NCBI GenBank assembly: GCA_026692825.1 | Contig: JAPLOC010001279.1 | Coordinates: forward strand, 1-11,376 | DNA from: Planctomycetota bacterium | GTDB taxonomy: Bacteria; Planctomycetota; Planctomycetia; Planctomycetales; Planctomycetaceae | Direction of reading: 5' to 3' | Length of the DNA: 11,376 bases | Part shown: in pieces, positions 1-7,401 of the stretch | Layout of the letters: each line of letters opens with the position of its first letter | Numbering within the stretch: the first letter of the stretch is position 1 | Translations under genes and position numbers: made by a program | Notes under the pieces: model-generated | The model's database searches: none | What the model was told of the DNA's origin: nothing | Seen by the model: only the letters and a program-made list of their open reading frames with translations

Positions 1-20
1 AGGGGCGGCGAAATATATCT

Positions 21-45
21 CTGCAGGAAATGACCTGCAAGTTTT
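21..45 (+). terminator. Weak terminator-like hairpin at left edge
   Basis: TGCAGG (22-27) and CCTGCA (34-39) form a perfect 6-bp stem with a 6-base loop. A short T run (TTTTT) follows 2 bases later on the plus strand. It could end a plus-strand gene lying off the left edge. The stem is short and no such gene is visible, so this is tentative. The rest of 46-174 holds no recognisable gene; it contains one other dyad, AGTACG (82-87) with CGTACT (97-102), separated by 9 bases. Confidence 0.25.
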
Positions 46-174
46 TGACGTTTGAATCCGAGTGGTACGTTTTCGCGGCGGAGTACGTATTGATCGCGTA
101 CTTTCAACCCATGTGGAACACCACCGGTTTTGGAAGCAAAGTTCCGGGCGCGGGGCGACCGGGGACGAGTCGGG

Positions 175-1332
175 TCAGTGTTTGGGATTCACAGTTTCCG
201 AAGAAGTGAGCCGACACGCGATCGACGCTGCCATGATGCGAGCCAATTCCACAGGGACCGCGTTTCCGACCTGACGCATTCTCTCGGTCCACGAACCGGC
301 GAACCAGTACGAATCCGGGAATGTCTGAAGTCTGGCGGCTTCCCGAACTGAAAAGTAGCGTACAGATCCGTCTGGCAAAGCGAGCGTGTTTTCTCCCCCA
401 GGAACTCCGTGGTCTCCCGCCTTGAGCGTCTTCGCCGGTTCGTCCAGGGGACTCCCTGTGTGCCCAGCGTACGATCGGGCTCCCGGATTCAAAAAGTGGT
501 TTGGATCGAGACGCGACGTCTGTCCGGGTCGGAGCCTGGGAAGTCCGTCGATCGCGTCTCGAACCGTGCGCCATGGCTTTGTGAATTCTTCAATACCTGG
601 CACTTCCTTTACGTTCGGCGGTGTCGGCCGTTTGGCTTTTGGGACGCGGTATCGGTCCCAGTATTCACCAGTGACCCACTGGTCCTGGTACAACGCCAAT
701 CTGGAGTGGGTCGGCGCTGGAAACGACCACCGCGCGTCAATGTCGGAGCGAAAACCCACAATGAATACACGTTCTCGGCGTTGCGGGACACCAAAATCGG
801 CCGCGTTGACCAACCGAAACACCACGTTGTAGTCGAGATCTGTGGTTCGTCCCGAGGTGTGGATCCTTTCGAGATCGCGCCGGTGTTCACGCCACGTTCC
901 GCGTAACGGAATCGCGGGGTGCGAGAGGCGGAGTAGCACATATTCAAAATAGTCCGCGAATGTCGACCTCAACAGTCCTTTGACATTTTCGACCACAAAC
1001 GCTTTCGGTCGCAGTCGCTCAACAGCTTTCGCGAACGCCGGAAACATGTCGCGCGCGTCCCTCTCGGCGAGGTGCTTCCCTCCGAGCGAGAACGGCTGGC
1101 ACGGCACACCGCCCCCCACAACGTCAGCGGTAACTGAGTCAAAATCAAATCCGCGAACGTCCGTTTCGACGATTGGCCAATCCTGTACGTGTTCGATCTT
1201 TCGTCCACGATTCAGGCGTAGTGTCTCGCAACAATCGTGGTCAAATTCCACGACCGCTTCATGTTGAAAGCCGGCGGCTGACATTCCCAGAGCCAATCCG
1301 CCACAGCCAGTGAACAGTTCGAGTGACCGCAC
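175..1332 (-). CDS. DNA (cytosine-5-)-methyltransferase
   Basis: C5-cytosine DNA methyltransferase: it transfers a methyl group from S-adenosylmethionine to carbon 5 of cytosine in a specific DNA sequence. Read from the GTG at 1332 it has 385 residues. Family motifs appear in order: motif I LELFTGCGG near residues 5-12, motif IV VPCQPFS with catalytic Cys78, motif VI ENV at 115-117, motif VIII QRRER at 184-188, a variable target-recognition region at about 200-305, and motif X QVGNAVP at 354-360. An ATG at 1401 would add 23 residues but lie well inside vsr. The GTG starts one base after the vsr stop (TGA-A-GTG) and has GGAG 7 bases upstream, so I prefer it. The gene follows vsr directly and is probably translated with it. 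No restriction endonuclease is seen, so it is an orphan here. Target sequence cannot be read from the protein. Base composition seems less GC-biased than the neighbouring metabolic genes, which fits horizontal gain. Confidence 0.95.
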   Translation of the reverse strand: MRSLELFTGCGGLALGMSAAGFQHEAVVEFDHDCCETLRLNRGRKIEHVQDWPIVETDVRGFDFDSVTADVVGGGVPCQPFSLGGKHLAERDARDMFPAFAKAVERLRPKAFVVENVKGLLRSTFADYFEYVLLRLSHPAIPLRGTWREHRRDLERIHTSGRTTDLDYNVVFRLVNAADFGVPQRRERVFIVGFRSDIDARWSFPAPTHSRLALYQDQWVTGEYWDRYRVPKAKRPTPPNVKEVPGIEEFTKPWRTVRDAIDGLPRLRPGQTSRLDPNHFLNPGARSYAGHTGSPLDEPAKTLKAGDHGVPGGENTLALPDGSVRYFSVREAARLQTFPDSYWFAGSWTERMRQVGNAVPVELARIMAASIACRLTSSETVNPKH

Positions 1333-1333
1333 T

Positions 1334-1738
1334 TCAACGCTCCATGAATCGCTTGACCCGTGACGCCAACCCACTCTTTTTGGACTGGCATTCCCAAACA
1401 ACTAACACCCGCCAACCCGCTCTCCGCAATCTGCTCCTGGCGATTCGGTCACGTTCGATATTAGCTTCGAACTTTTTTCGCCAGAACGTCACGCGAGATT
1501 TTGGCGTCCGTGTATTCGGACAGCCGGGGTGTCGGTGCCAAAAGCAGCCGTGAACGAAAACAACCACTCGGTGCCTTGTCAGGACGATATCTGGTGTCCC
1601 AGGGAGGTTCGTTTGGTGCAACCGAAATCGAAAGCCGAGGCGATGCAACAAGCGGCGGACCGCCAACTCCGGAACCGAGTTCTTCGACCGAACACAGGAC
1701 ATCACGTACGAACGACGCTTCCGCGTTACCGTATCCAT
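1334..1738 (-). CDS. vsr: Very short patch repair (Vsr) DNA mismatch endonuclease
   Basis: Vsr nicks DNA 5' of the T in T:G mismatches that arise when 5-methylcytosine deaminates, which starts very short patch repair. The 134-residue protein keeps the family signature. The N-terminal block RSYVMSCVRSKN (9-20) is followed by Glu24, then PD at 49-50 with the catalytic Asp50 (equivalent to Asp51 of E. coli Vsr). The HGCFWHRH block at 63-70 holds His63, Cys65, the likely catalytic His68 and the mismatch-intercalating Phe66/Trp67. Cys73 and Cys117 complete the probable zinc site, and Trp86 is also conserved. A GTG at 1753 would add five residues. The ATG at 1738 fits the family N-terminus better and overlaps the stop of the upstream E2 gene by one base (TGATG). 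No well-spaced Shine-Dalgarno site is visible, so translational coupling to E2 is likely. In E. coli dcm precedes vsr; here vsr comes first. Confidence 0.95.
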   Translation of the reverse strand: MDTVTRKRRSYVMSCVRSKNSVPELAVRRLLHRLGFRFRLHQTNLPGTPDIVLTRHRVVVFVHGCFWHRHPGCPNTRTPKSRVTFWRKKFEANIERDRIARSRLRRAGWRVLVVWECQSKKSGLASRVKRFMER

Positions 1739-3006
1739 CACCCCATCAACCACGGTCCCGGATTCTCAATCGCTTGCGCCACCGCCTGCAGAAACCGCGC
1801 CGCCGGGGCACCGTCCAGAATGCGGTGGTCGAACGTCAGGCTCAGGGGGAGCTGGTCGCGGATCACAATTTGTTCGTCTCGAACGACCGGCTCGCGGGCG
1901 ATTCGGCCCAATCCCAGAATCGCCGACTGCGGCAGATTGATGATGGGAGTGAACGATTCGACTCCGTACGCCCCCAGATTCGTCACCGTGAACGCCCCGC
2001 CTCGCAATTGTTCCGAAGTCAGTTTCCCCGCTCGCGCCGAATCGGCCAACGTGCGAATCTCAGCCGATACCAGACGCAGCGGGAGTTGATCGACCCCGCG
2101 AACAACCGGTGCCAGCAGCCCCTGTTCTGTATCGACCGCGACAGCAATGTCGATTCCCGCTGGGACAGAAAAACCATTCTCGAGCCATTGAGTTCGGACT
2201 GTGGGGTATTCGACCAGCACACAACCGACGAGCTTCACCACCAGATCGGTAAACGTCGGAACTCCGCGCGACGCCTGTCCCGCCTGGAATTGACTGCGCA
2301 GATTCACCAGATTGGTCGCGTCGCAGCGTCGCTGTAATGTGACGCTCGCGGTCGTCTCGACCGCGTCGCGCATCCGCGCGGCGATTGTGCGGCGAACCGT
2401 AGTCAATTGCGGAGCGTTCACCGGAGTTGACACGCTCGCCGCTGTCGTCTGCACTCGTCCCGTGGCGTGCGCCGCTGCTAAGACGTCCTTTTCCCGAATC
2501 CGCCCGGTCCGTCCCGTCCCGGAAACCGCCGATAGATCGACCGCCATGTCGCGGGCGGCTCTGCGCGCCCGGGGACTGGCAACGGGGGCCCCACCGACTG
2601 CGACGCCGGCCTGACTGGCAGCGGACCCGCCACTGACGATGGACTGCTCGCGGATCGCCGAACTCGGGGCGAGTTCTTCTGCGAATGGCGCAGATGTCGA
2701 TGCGGTAGTACTCGGAGTGACATGCGAATTCCCGCCGTCCGTCCCCGTCGGAATCGCTTCCCCCGGCTCGACAAACCAGGCGATCACCTGCCCGACTTTG
2801 ACAAGATCTCCAGGACGCGGCCCCTTCGGCGGAATTCTGAGAATTCCCCGGTCGACCGATTCAATGTCCTGAGCCGACTTTTCCCCCTCCAGAACGAACA
2901 ACGGCTCCCCAAGTTCGACCGTCTCTCCATCCTTTTTCAGCCACTCGCCGAATGTCCCCTCCTCCATCGACCAGCCCAGACGGGGAACAACGATTTGAAT
3001 CGCCAT
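1738..3006 (-). CDS. Dihydrolipoamide acyltransferase (E2) of a 2-oxoacid dehydrogenase complex
   Basis: E2 core subunit of a pyruvate, branched-chain or acetoin-type 2-oxoacid dehydrogenase complex. It moves the acyl group from the lipoyl arm to coenzyme A. The 422-residue protein has all three E2 parts. The lipoyl domain (about 1-78) carries the lipoylated Lys43 in LEGEKSAQ. An Ala/Ser/Thr-rich linker leads to a peripheral subunit-binding domain (about 143-178, SPRARRAARDM and GRIREKDVLAA). The catalytic domain (about 200-422) has the active-site motif DHRILDG with His394 and Asp398. The start is the ATG at 3006, because MAIQIVVPRLGWSMEEG is the normal lipoyl-domain N-terminus; a start at 3042 would add 12 unrelated residues. 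The C-terminus looks complete. Substrate is undecided: E1 and E3 genes are not in the window. The MCC-like carboxylase upstream hints at branched-chain catabolism, but a 430-base gap separates them. Confidence 0.92.
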   Translation of the reverse strand: MAIQIVVPRLGWSMEEGTFGEWLKKDGETVELGEPLFVLEGEKSAQDIESVDRGILRIPPKGPRPGDLVKVGQVIAWFVEPGEAIPTGTDGGNSHVTPSTTASTSAPFAEELAPSSAIREQSIVSGGSAASQAGVAVGGAPVASPRARRAARDMAVDLSAVSGTGRTGRIREKDVLAAAHATGRVQTTAASVSTPVNAPQLTTVRRTIAARMRDAVETTASVTLQRRCDATNLVNLRSQFQAGQASRGVPTFTDLVVKLVGCVLVEYPTVRTQWLENGFSVPAGIDIAVAVDTEQGLLAPVVRGVDQLPLRLVSAEIRTLADSARAGKLTSEQLRGGAFTVTNLGAYGVESFTPIINLPQSAILGLGRIAREPVVRDEQIVIRDQLPLSLTFDHRILDGAPAARFLQAVAQAIENPGPWLMG

Positions 3007-3436
3007 GAGTGAACGAAATCCGCGCGGAGGAAGGAAGGGCAATGTGGGGAGCGATCGACGGGAGTCAACACCCCCGATTCTCCCGGTCGACTGACGTGAA
3101 TGTCAACTCTACCTGTTGGTGGGGCGGCGGTCTGGGGACGCCGAGTTGATGCGTTTCGCAAATGCGATCACCATCTTGCCTGACCGACAGGAAGGGGGTA
3201 CGATTTTTCTTAACCTCCGCGAGCGATTGCCAATGTCAATTCTGATCCCACAAGCCCTGGACCGTCTGCCGGTCGCCGCAATTGAGCTTCAAAGCGGCGA
3301 TTGCCTGTGCCAGCCCGAGTTCCACGAGCGTTATTTGCAGATTCATACCAAAGAGGTCTGGCATCAAGCGAACATCAGGACTTTGTCGAACGGCTGGCAC
3401 AACAGAGGTTCTTGAACTCCTAAGACGAACCGATCG
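3007..3436. other. 430-base intergenic region between carboxylase and E2 genes
   Basis: No convincing gene lies here. A plus-strand open frame at 3116-3415 opens with TTG, has no clear ribosome site and resembles no family I know. The sequence contains two copies of an octamer reading TTGACATT on the minus strand (3099-3106 and 3232-3239), which look like -35 elements pointing toward the E2 gene. No strong terminator hairpin with a T run was found behind the carboxylase gene. The length of the gap argues that the E2-vsr-methyltransferase group has its own promoter. Confidence 0.5.
3077..3106 (-). promoter_or_regulatory. Candidate sigma-70-like promoter for E2-vsr-methyltransferase
   Basis: On the minus strand, TTGACA (3106-3101) is a perfect -35 match. 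After 18 bases comes GAGAAT (3082-3077), a 4-of-6 match to the -10 box. This would start transcription about 60-65 bases before the E2 start codon. A second TTGACA at 3239-3234 has only a poor -10 partner. The call rests on consensus matching alone. Confidence 0.3.
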
Positions 3437-5071
3437 CTAAACCTGTAGAACCCCGGTCCGAAACGGTTCATCCTCGGCGTGCCGCGTCGCGATTTCCAGA
3501 CTGCGGATCAACACGTCACGGGTTTCCGCAGGTTCAATGATCTCGTCGACCCAGCCGCGCGCCGCGGCGTGGCGGATGTCGGTCTGGGTCGTGTAACTCG
3601 CCACAATCGCCTGCCGGAGCTTCTCCAATTCCCCGGCATCCGGTTCCGCTCCCGACCGCTTGAGGGCCGCGATCTCGATTTCCAGCAGCGTTCCCGCCGC
3701 TTGTTGCGCTCCCATCACCGCATACTGCGCGGTCGGCCAGGCGAAGAGGAATCGCGGGTCGAACGCCTTCCCGCACATCGCGTAATGGCCCGCGCCGTAA
3801 CTCCCCCCAAGAATCAGCGTTAATTTGGGTACCCGACTGTTGGAAATCGCGTTCACGAGCTTCGCGCCTGCTCGAATGATCCCCGCCTGTTCGGAATCTC
3901 TCCCCACCATGAAGCCGTACACGTCGTGCAGGAAAATCAACGGCAACCAGGTCTGATTGCAATCCATGACAAACCGCGCCGCTTTGTCGGCCCCGTCGTG
4001 GTAGATCACGCTGCCAAACTGCAATTCCCCCCGGGCGTTCTTTTCCGGATGGTGCTGGTTCGCGATGATTCCCACGGGAAATCCGCCAATGTGCGCATAG
4101 CCGCAGACCACCGTCCGTCCGTATTCCGCCTTGTATTCCAGAAAGGAATCGGCGTCGATCAGACATTCCAGCAATTGCCGAATTTCGTACCGCTGTTGTG
4201 GCAGCACCGGGAACAAATCGCACAACGCGGCTCCGTCACGCTTCGCCTCTCGCGGCGGATCCCGGCGAAAAACGGCAGCCAATCGATCTTCAGGCAGCAA
4301 CGCGACCAACGAACGGAGTCGATTGAGACAAGTCGCGTCATCGGGTTCGCGAAAGTCGATCGTACCGCTGATTGCCGAGTGCATGTGGGCTCCCCCCAAT
4401 TCCTCGTGGGAAACGGTCTGGCCGATGGAACTCTTGACCAGCGCCGGCCCCGCCAGATACAGCCCCGAGCCTTCCGTCATCAGCAGTTTGTCGCACAGAA
4501 CCGGGAGATATCCCCCACCGGCGACACAGTTTCCCATGATCGCCGCGATCTGCGGAACACCCAGCGCCGACAAGACCGCGTTGTTGCGAAAGATTCGTCC
4601 GAAATCGTCTTCGTCCGGAAAGATCTCGTCCTGAAGTGGCAGGAACACACCGGCGGAATCGACCAGGTAGACCAGCGGCAGCCGATTGATCATCGCGATC
4701 CGCTGCGCTCGCAGTACTTTCTTCACCGTCATCGGGAAAAACGCTCCCGCTTTGACGGTCGCGTCGTTGGCGATCAGCATGCAGGAATGCCCCACGATTT
4801 TCGCCACTCCGCAGATCACGCTCGCTGCCGGGGCACCGCCGAATTCGCCGTACATCCCATAACCGGCGAATTGCCCCAGCTCCTGAAACCGGCTTCCCGG
4901 ATCGATGAGGGCCGCAATCCGTTCCCGAGCGGTCAGTCGGCCTTTTTCGTGCTGTCGCGCGATCGCCGCTGCTCCCCCTCCCAGCGCAATCCGCTCGCGA
5001 TCGCGGCGCAAAGCCGCGCAGAGTTCGCCCCAATTAACTGCGGCGGGTGTTGCGGACTGCGGGACCGACAT
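3437..5071 (-). CDS. Acyl-CoA carboxylase, carboxyltransferase (beta) subunit, methylcrotonyl-CoA-carboxylase-like
   Basis: Carboxyltransferase subunit of a biotin-dependent acyl-CoA carboxylase: it transfers CO2 from carboxybiotin to an acyl-CoA. The 544-residue length is normal for the family. The N-terminal half has GKGRLTAR-type sequence (HEKGRLTARER, 41-51), the AGYGMYG block (69-75), ANDATVKAGAFFP (101-113) and the first oxyanion-hole region VAGGGY (183-188). The C-terminal half has GFMVGRDSEQAG (386-397) and the second oxyanion-hole region GSYGAGHYAMCG (423-434). The MCG ending and ATVK block point to the methylcrotonyl-CoA carboxylase branch (leucine catabolism), but the true substrate could be another acyl-CoA. 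The ATG at 5071 overlaps the stop of the peptidase gene by one base (TGATG) and has a GGGGG run 5 bases upstream; a TTG at 5074 is possible. The biotin carboxylase/carrier subunit is not in the window. Confidence 0.93.
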   Translation of the reverse strand: MSVPQSATPAAVNWGELCAALRRDRERIALGGGAAAIARQHEKGRLTARERIAALIDPGSRFQELGQFAGYGMYGEFGGAPAASVICGVAKIVGHSCMLIANDATVKAGAFFPMTVKKVLRAQRIAMINRLPLVYLVDSAGVFLPLQDEIFPDEDDFGRIFRNNAVLSALGVPQIAAIMGNCVAGGGYLPVLCDKLLMTEGSGLYLAGPALVKSSIGQTVSHEELGGAHMHSAISGTIDFREPDDATCLNRLRSLVALLPEDRLAAVFRRDPPREAKRDGAALCDLFPVLPQQRYEIRQLLECLIDADSFLEYKAEYGRTVVCGYAHIGGFPVGIIANQHHPEKNARGELQFGSVIYHDGADKAARFVMDCNQTWLPLIFLHDVYGFMVGRDSEQAGIIRAGAKLVNAISNSRVPKLTLILGGSYGAGHYAMCGKAFDPRFLFAWPTAQYAVMGAQQAAGTLLEIEIAALKRSGAEPDAGELEKLRQAIVASYTTQTDIRHAAARGWVDEIIEPAETRDVLIRSLEIATRHAEDEPFRTGVLQV

Positions 5072-7050
5072 CAATCCCCCTCAAGCGTCAACGCCGACTT
5101 TAGGAACATTGCGATCACGGCATTCAAGTAGTCGCGATTCGGTTTCTTCGCGAAGCCGTGCCCTTCATTGTCGGCGTACACCGTCCAGACGGCACGCCCT
5201 TGTTCCCGCACTTTGGTCGCGATCTGTTCCGCCTCGGAAAACGGCACGCGGGGATCATTCTTGCCATGTGCCACGAGCAGTGCCGACCGAATTCTCGCGG
5301 TGTTCGCCAGCGGGTCGATGCGGGCGAAGTACTCCTGCATCTTGGGATCGCGTTCATCTCCATATTCGGCACGTCTCAGGTCCTGCCGATAGGGGCTGGT
5401 GTTCTTCAGAAACGATCGGAAACTGGCGATCCCGACGATATCGATCCCGGCTCGAATTCGATCGCCAAAGTTCGTCAACGACGCGAGGACCATGTACCCG
5501 CCATACGATCCGCCGGAGACCGCCACGCGCGAGGCGTCGAGTTCCGGCTGCTGGGCGATCCAGTCGAGCAGCGCCCCGATATCGCGCACGCTGTCTTCGC
5601 GCAGGTCGGCGTTATCGAGCTTCAGATAGGTCTTGCCGTACCCTGCGGAACCGCGCACGTTGGGGTGAATCACCGCGATCCCCAGTTCGTTGCAATAAAA
5701 CTGGTCGGAACCGCTGAATGCCGGCCGGTATTGCGATTCCGGGCCACCGTGGATGTTGATCAGGACGGGCACCTTGTGATCGGCGGAGGCCGTCCTGGGG
5801 CGAAAGTAATACGCCGGGATCTGCCGTTTGTCGAAACTGGGGAATTGAATGCGCCGTGCGGTGACAAAGGACTCGGCGTTCAGGCCCCCCACTTCGCTGA
5901 ATGTCCAGCGGGTCAGCGTCTTGTCGGCGACGTGGAATGAAAACGCGTCGGCAGGGGCGTTGGGCTGACCCAGCGTGAAGCCGAGGTGCTTTCCGTCGGG
6001 GGAGAATTCGACGCCGGCAATCGTTCCCAGCGGAAGTTCAATGCGTCGACGCTGGTCGTTGTCCCACAGGTAGAGGGCACTCGCCCCATCCTCGTTCGTG
6101 GTGCAGGCGACCCGTCCCGAATGCGGATCCACGTCGATCGAAGCGACGTCCCACGGGATGTCGGCCGTCAGCCAGGCCGGCTTCATGGTCGCGAGGTCGA
6201 TTCTCGCCAGTTCGCGAAACTCGCCCCGGGCATCGGTGGCAATGTAGACCGACTTGCCATCGGGGGCGAACTTCATCGGTCCACAGGCCGAGGGAGAATC
6301 TCCCGGCAGTGCGATCGGGTGGAGTTTTCGAGCGGCGACATCGAACAGCGCGGGGTACGACTCGTTGATCGAAACGTAGCGCAGCATCAGCAGAGACCCA
6401 CCGTCGCGCGACCAGTCCACTGCGGTCCAATGTTCGTTTTCCACTTCCAGAAGCAGAGACATGCTGCCGGGCCGGCGGGTGTCGGCAATGTACAGGTCTG
6501 TGTCACGACCATTGCGACGGTTGCTATGGACGATCAACTGACTGCCGTCTGTGCGCACCGGGCCGAGCAGGTTGCGCGACTTGCCGTCGGTGTGTGGGAC
6601 CGCTTGTCCGGTCGCCCGGTCGAAGAGGTAGACCTGATCGTTTTCGCTGCCACCGGCACTCATCGACAGCAGCAGGCTGCCGTCCCGGGCCTCGGGGATG
6701 AAACCGCCCGTGACCGGTTCATGGAAGAACGTGATTTGCTCGCGACGCCCTTCGGGTTTGTAAACACGGTGCAATTGACTGGTGTCGCCGAAGCGAGTGC
6801 CAATCAAAATCCCATTGCCATCGGGAGCCCAGCCGAGGAAACTCGCGCTGCGGACCGCCTGGTATTGCCGAAGTCGTTCGGCGACGCGAGCGGGGACCAT
6901 GGGGACTTGTTCGACGGCGACGGCGGGCGGACGCAGTGGGTCAGTGGCCGGGGGGACGGTCTGGGCGACTGCGCCCCAAGGCATCACCAGTACGAGCGTC
7001 AGGAAGGGAATCACGCGGACGCAAGCTTTCGGCAGGCCAAATCGGGTCAT
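5071..7050 (-). CDS. Secreted S9-family prolyl oligopeptidase/acylaminoacyl-peptidase-like serine peptidase
   Basis: Serine peptidase of family S9 (alpha/beta hydrolase fold), expected to cut short peptides. The 659-residue protein opens with a signal peptide: a basic N-region, a hydrophobic core at about 13-24 and a likely cleavage site after AVA (27-29), so it should be exported. Residues 60-390 form a beta-propeller-like part with repeated WAPDG, WSRDG, FAPDG and FSPDG blade motifs, as in TolB/DPP-IV-like propellers. The C-terminal catalytic domain (about 400-655) has the oxyanion-side motif HGGPES (434-439), nucleophile Ser515 in GGSYGGY, Asp599 in GKNDPRVP and His631 in NEGHGF: a complete triad. 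No clear Shine-Dalgarno site precedes the ATG. An AT-only tract lies about 95-112 bases upstream. The stop overlaps the carboxylase start, so the two are probably co-translated, although their functional link is not obvious. Confidence 0.95.
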   Translation of the reverse strand: MTRFGLPKACVRVIPFLTLVLVMPWGAVAQTVPPATDPLRPPAVAVEQVPMVPARVAERLRQYQAVRSASFLGWAPDGNGILIGTRFGDTSQLHRVYKPEGRREQITFFHEPVTGGFIPEARDGSLLLSMSAGGSENDQVYLFDRATGQAVPHTDGKSRNLLGPVRTDGSQLIVHSNRRNGRDTDLYIADTRRPGSMSLLLEVENEHWTAVDWSRDGGSLLMLRYVSINESYPALFDVAARKLHPIALPGDSPSACGPMKFAPDGKSVYIATDARGEFRELARIDLATMKPAWLTADIPWDVASIDVDPHSGRVACTTNEDGASALYLWDNDQRRRIELPLGTIAGVEFSPDGKHLGFTLGQPNAPADAFSFHVADKTLTRWTFSEVGGLNAESFVTARRIQFPSFDKRQIPAYYFRPRTASADHKVPVLINIHGGPESQYRPAFSGSDQFYCNELGIAVIHPNVRGSAGYGKTYLKLDNADLREDSVRDIGALLDWIAQQPELDASRVAVSGGSYGGYMVLASLTNFGDRIRAGIDIVGIASFRSFLKNTSPYRQDLRRAEYGDERDPKMQEYFARIDPLANTARIRSALLVAHGKNDPRVPFSEAEQIATKVREQGRAVWTVYADNEGHGFAKKPNRDYLNAVIAMFLKSALTLEGD

Positions 7051-7212
7051 GATCAGCAGTCGCGAGATTTCAAAACGAGGAGGGATGCCGACGAATCCAG
7101 AGTGGGGATGATCATACCCTTGACAGACTGGTGGCGACTACCCGGAAAATATATTTAAAAAACCAAAGAACATGCCGCCCGGTCGACGACAGAACTGCAC
7201 GCGGCGACGGCA

Positions 7213-7253
7213 GAAACGTTTCGAAAACCGTACGTTTTCCGGGGAAACGTCTC
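7213..7253. repeat. Cluster of GAAACGTTTC-like dyads, candidate operator
   Basis: Three related elements sit side by side: the perfect palindrome GAAACGTTTC (7213-7222); GAAAAC and GTTTTC (7223-7228 and 7234-7239) around a 5-base centre; and the near copy GAAACGTCTC (7244-7253). The inverted form GACGTTTC recurs at 7302-7309, overlapping the candidate -35 box of the BlaI-type gene. The arrangement suggests a multi-site operator. It differs from the TACA/TGTA core known for staphylococcal BlaI/MecI operators, so which protein binds is open. Confidence 0.4.
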
Positions 7254-7299
7254 ACTTTGAGAATCCAAAGGAAATGAGCATTTTCTCCCCTTTTTGTCC

Positions 7300-7328
7300 T
7301 TGACGTTTCTTGGGTTGATGGACATGAT
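7300..7328 (+). promoter_or_regulatory. Candidate promoter for the BlaI-type repressor gene
   Basis: TTGACG (7300-7305, 5 of 6 matches to -35) is followed after 17 bases by CATGAT (7323-7328, 4 of 6 matches to -10). Transcription would begin near 7335 and give a leader of about 90 bases. The -35 overlaps GACGTTTC, the inverted form of the dyad motif upstream, which would suit autorepression. Consensus matching only. Confidence 0.35.
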
Positions 7329-7385
7329 TGCAATGTCTAGAAAACCCAAACTGGAGGCGATTTGGCCGGTTGGGGTTACATTTTG

Positions 7386-7401
7386 CCCGCTGAGAAGCGG
7401 G
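7386..7401 (+). other. Leader hairpin before the BlaI-type gene
   Basis: CCCGC (7386-7390) pairs perfectly with GCGGG (7397-7401) around a 6-base TGAGAA loop, followed by TTT. It lies 24 bases before the start codon and just upstream of the AGGAG ribosome site. It could affect translation or be chance; the stem is only 5 bp. Confidence 0.25.

Noticed and set aside
82..102. Inverted repeat AGTACG-9-CGTACT beyond the methyltransferase end
   Set aside because: Tested as a terminator for the minus-strand genes, but no T run follows on that strand and the stem is only 6 bp. Probably chance.
1333..1401. Upstream ATG start (1401) for the methyltransferase
   Set aside because: It would place 23 unrelated residues inside the vsr coding region. 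The GTG at 1332 has a GGAG site 7 bases away and gives the normal N-terminus just ahead of motif I.
3116..3415. Plus-strand open frame of 99 codons in the carboxylase-E2 gap
   Set aside because: It opens with TTG, has no clear ribosome site, no family resemblance, and codon choice unlike the real genes here. Most likely chance; kept as non-coding.
3926..5131. Long plus-strand open frame antisense to the carboxylase gene
   Set aside because: The opposite strand encodes a full-length carboxyltransferase with all motifs. Long antisense frames are expected in GC-rich coding DNA, and this product is Arg/Gln-rich with no recognisable domain.
7120..7155. TTGACA followed by the AT-rich tract as a rightward promoter
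   Set aside because: The best -10-like hexamers lie 21-24 bases away, too far for a standard promoter.
5986..7158. Long plus-strand open frame antisense to the S9 peptidase gene
   Set aside because: It mirrors a peptidase gene with a complete catalytic triad, and the product has no domain I recognise. An antisense artefact.
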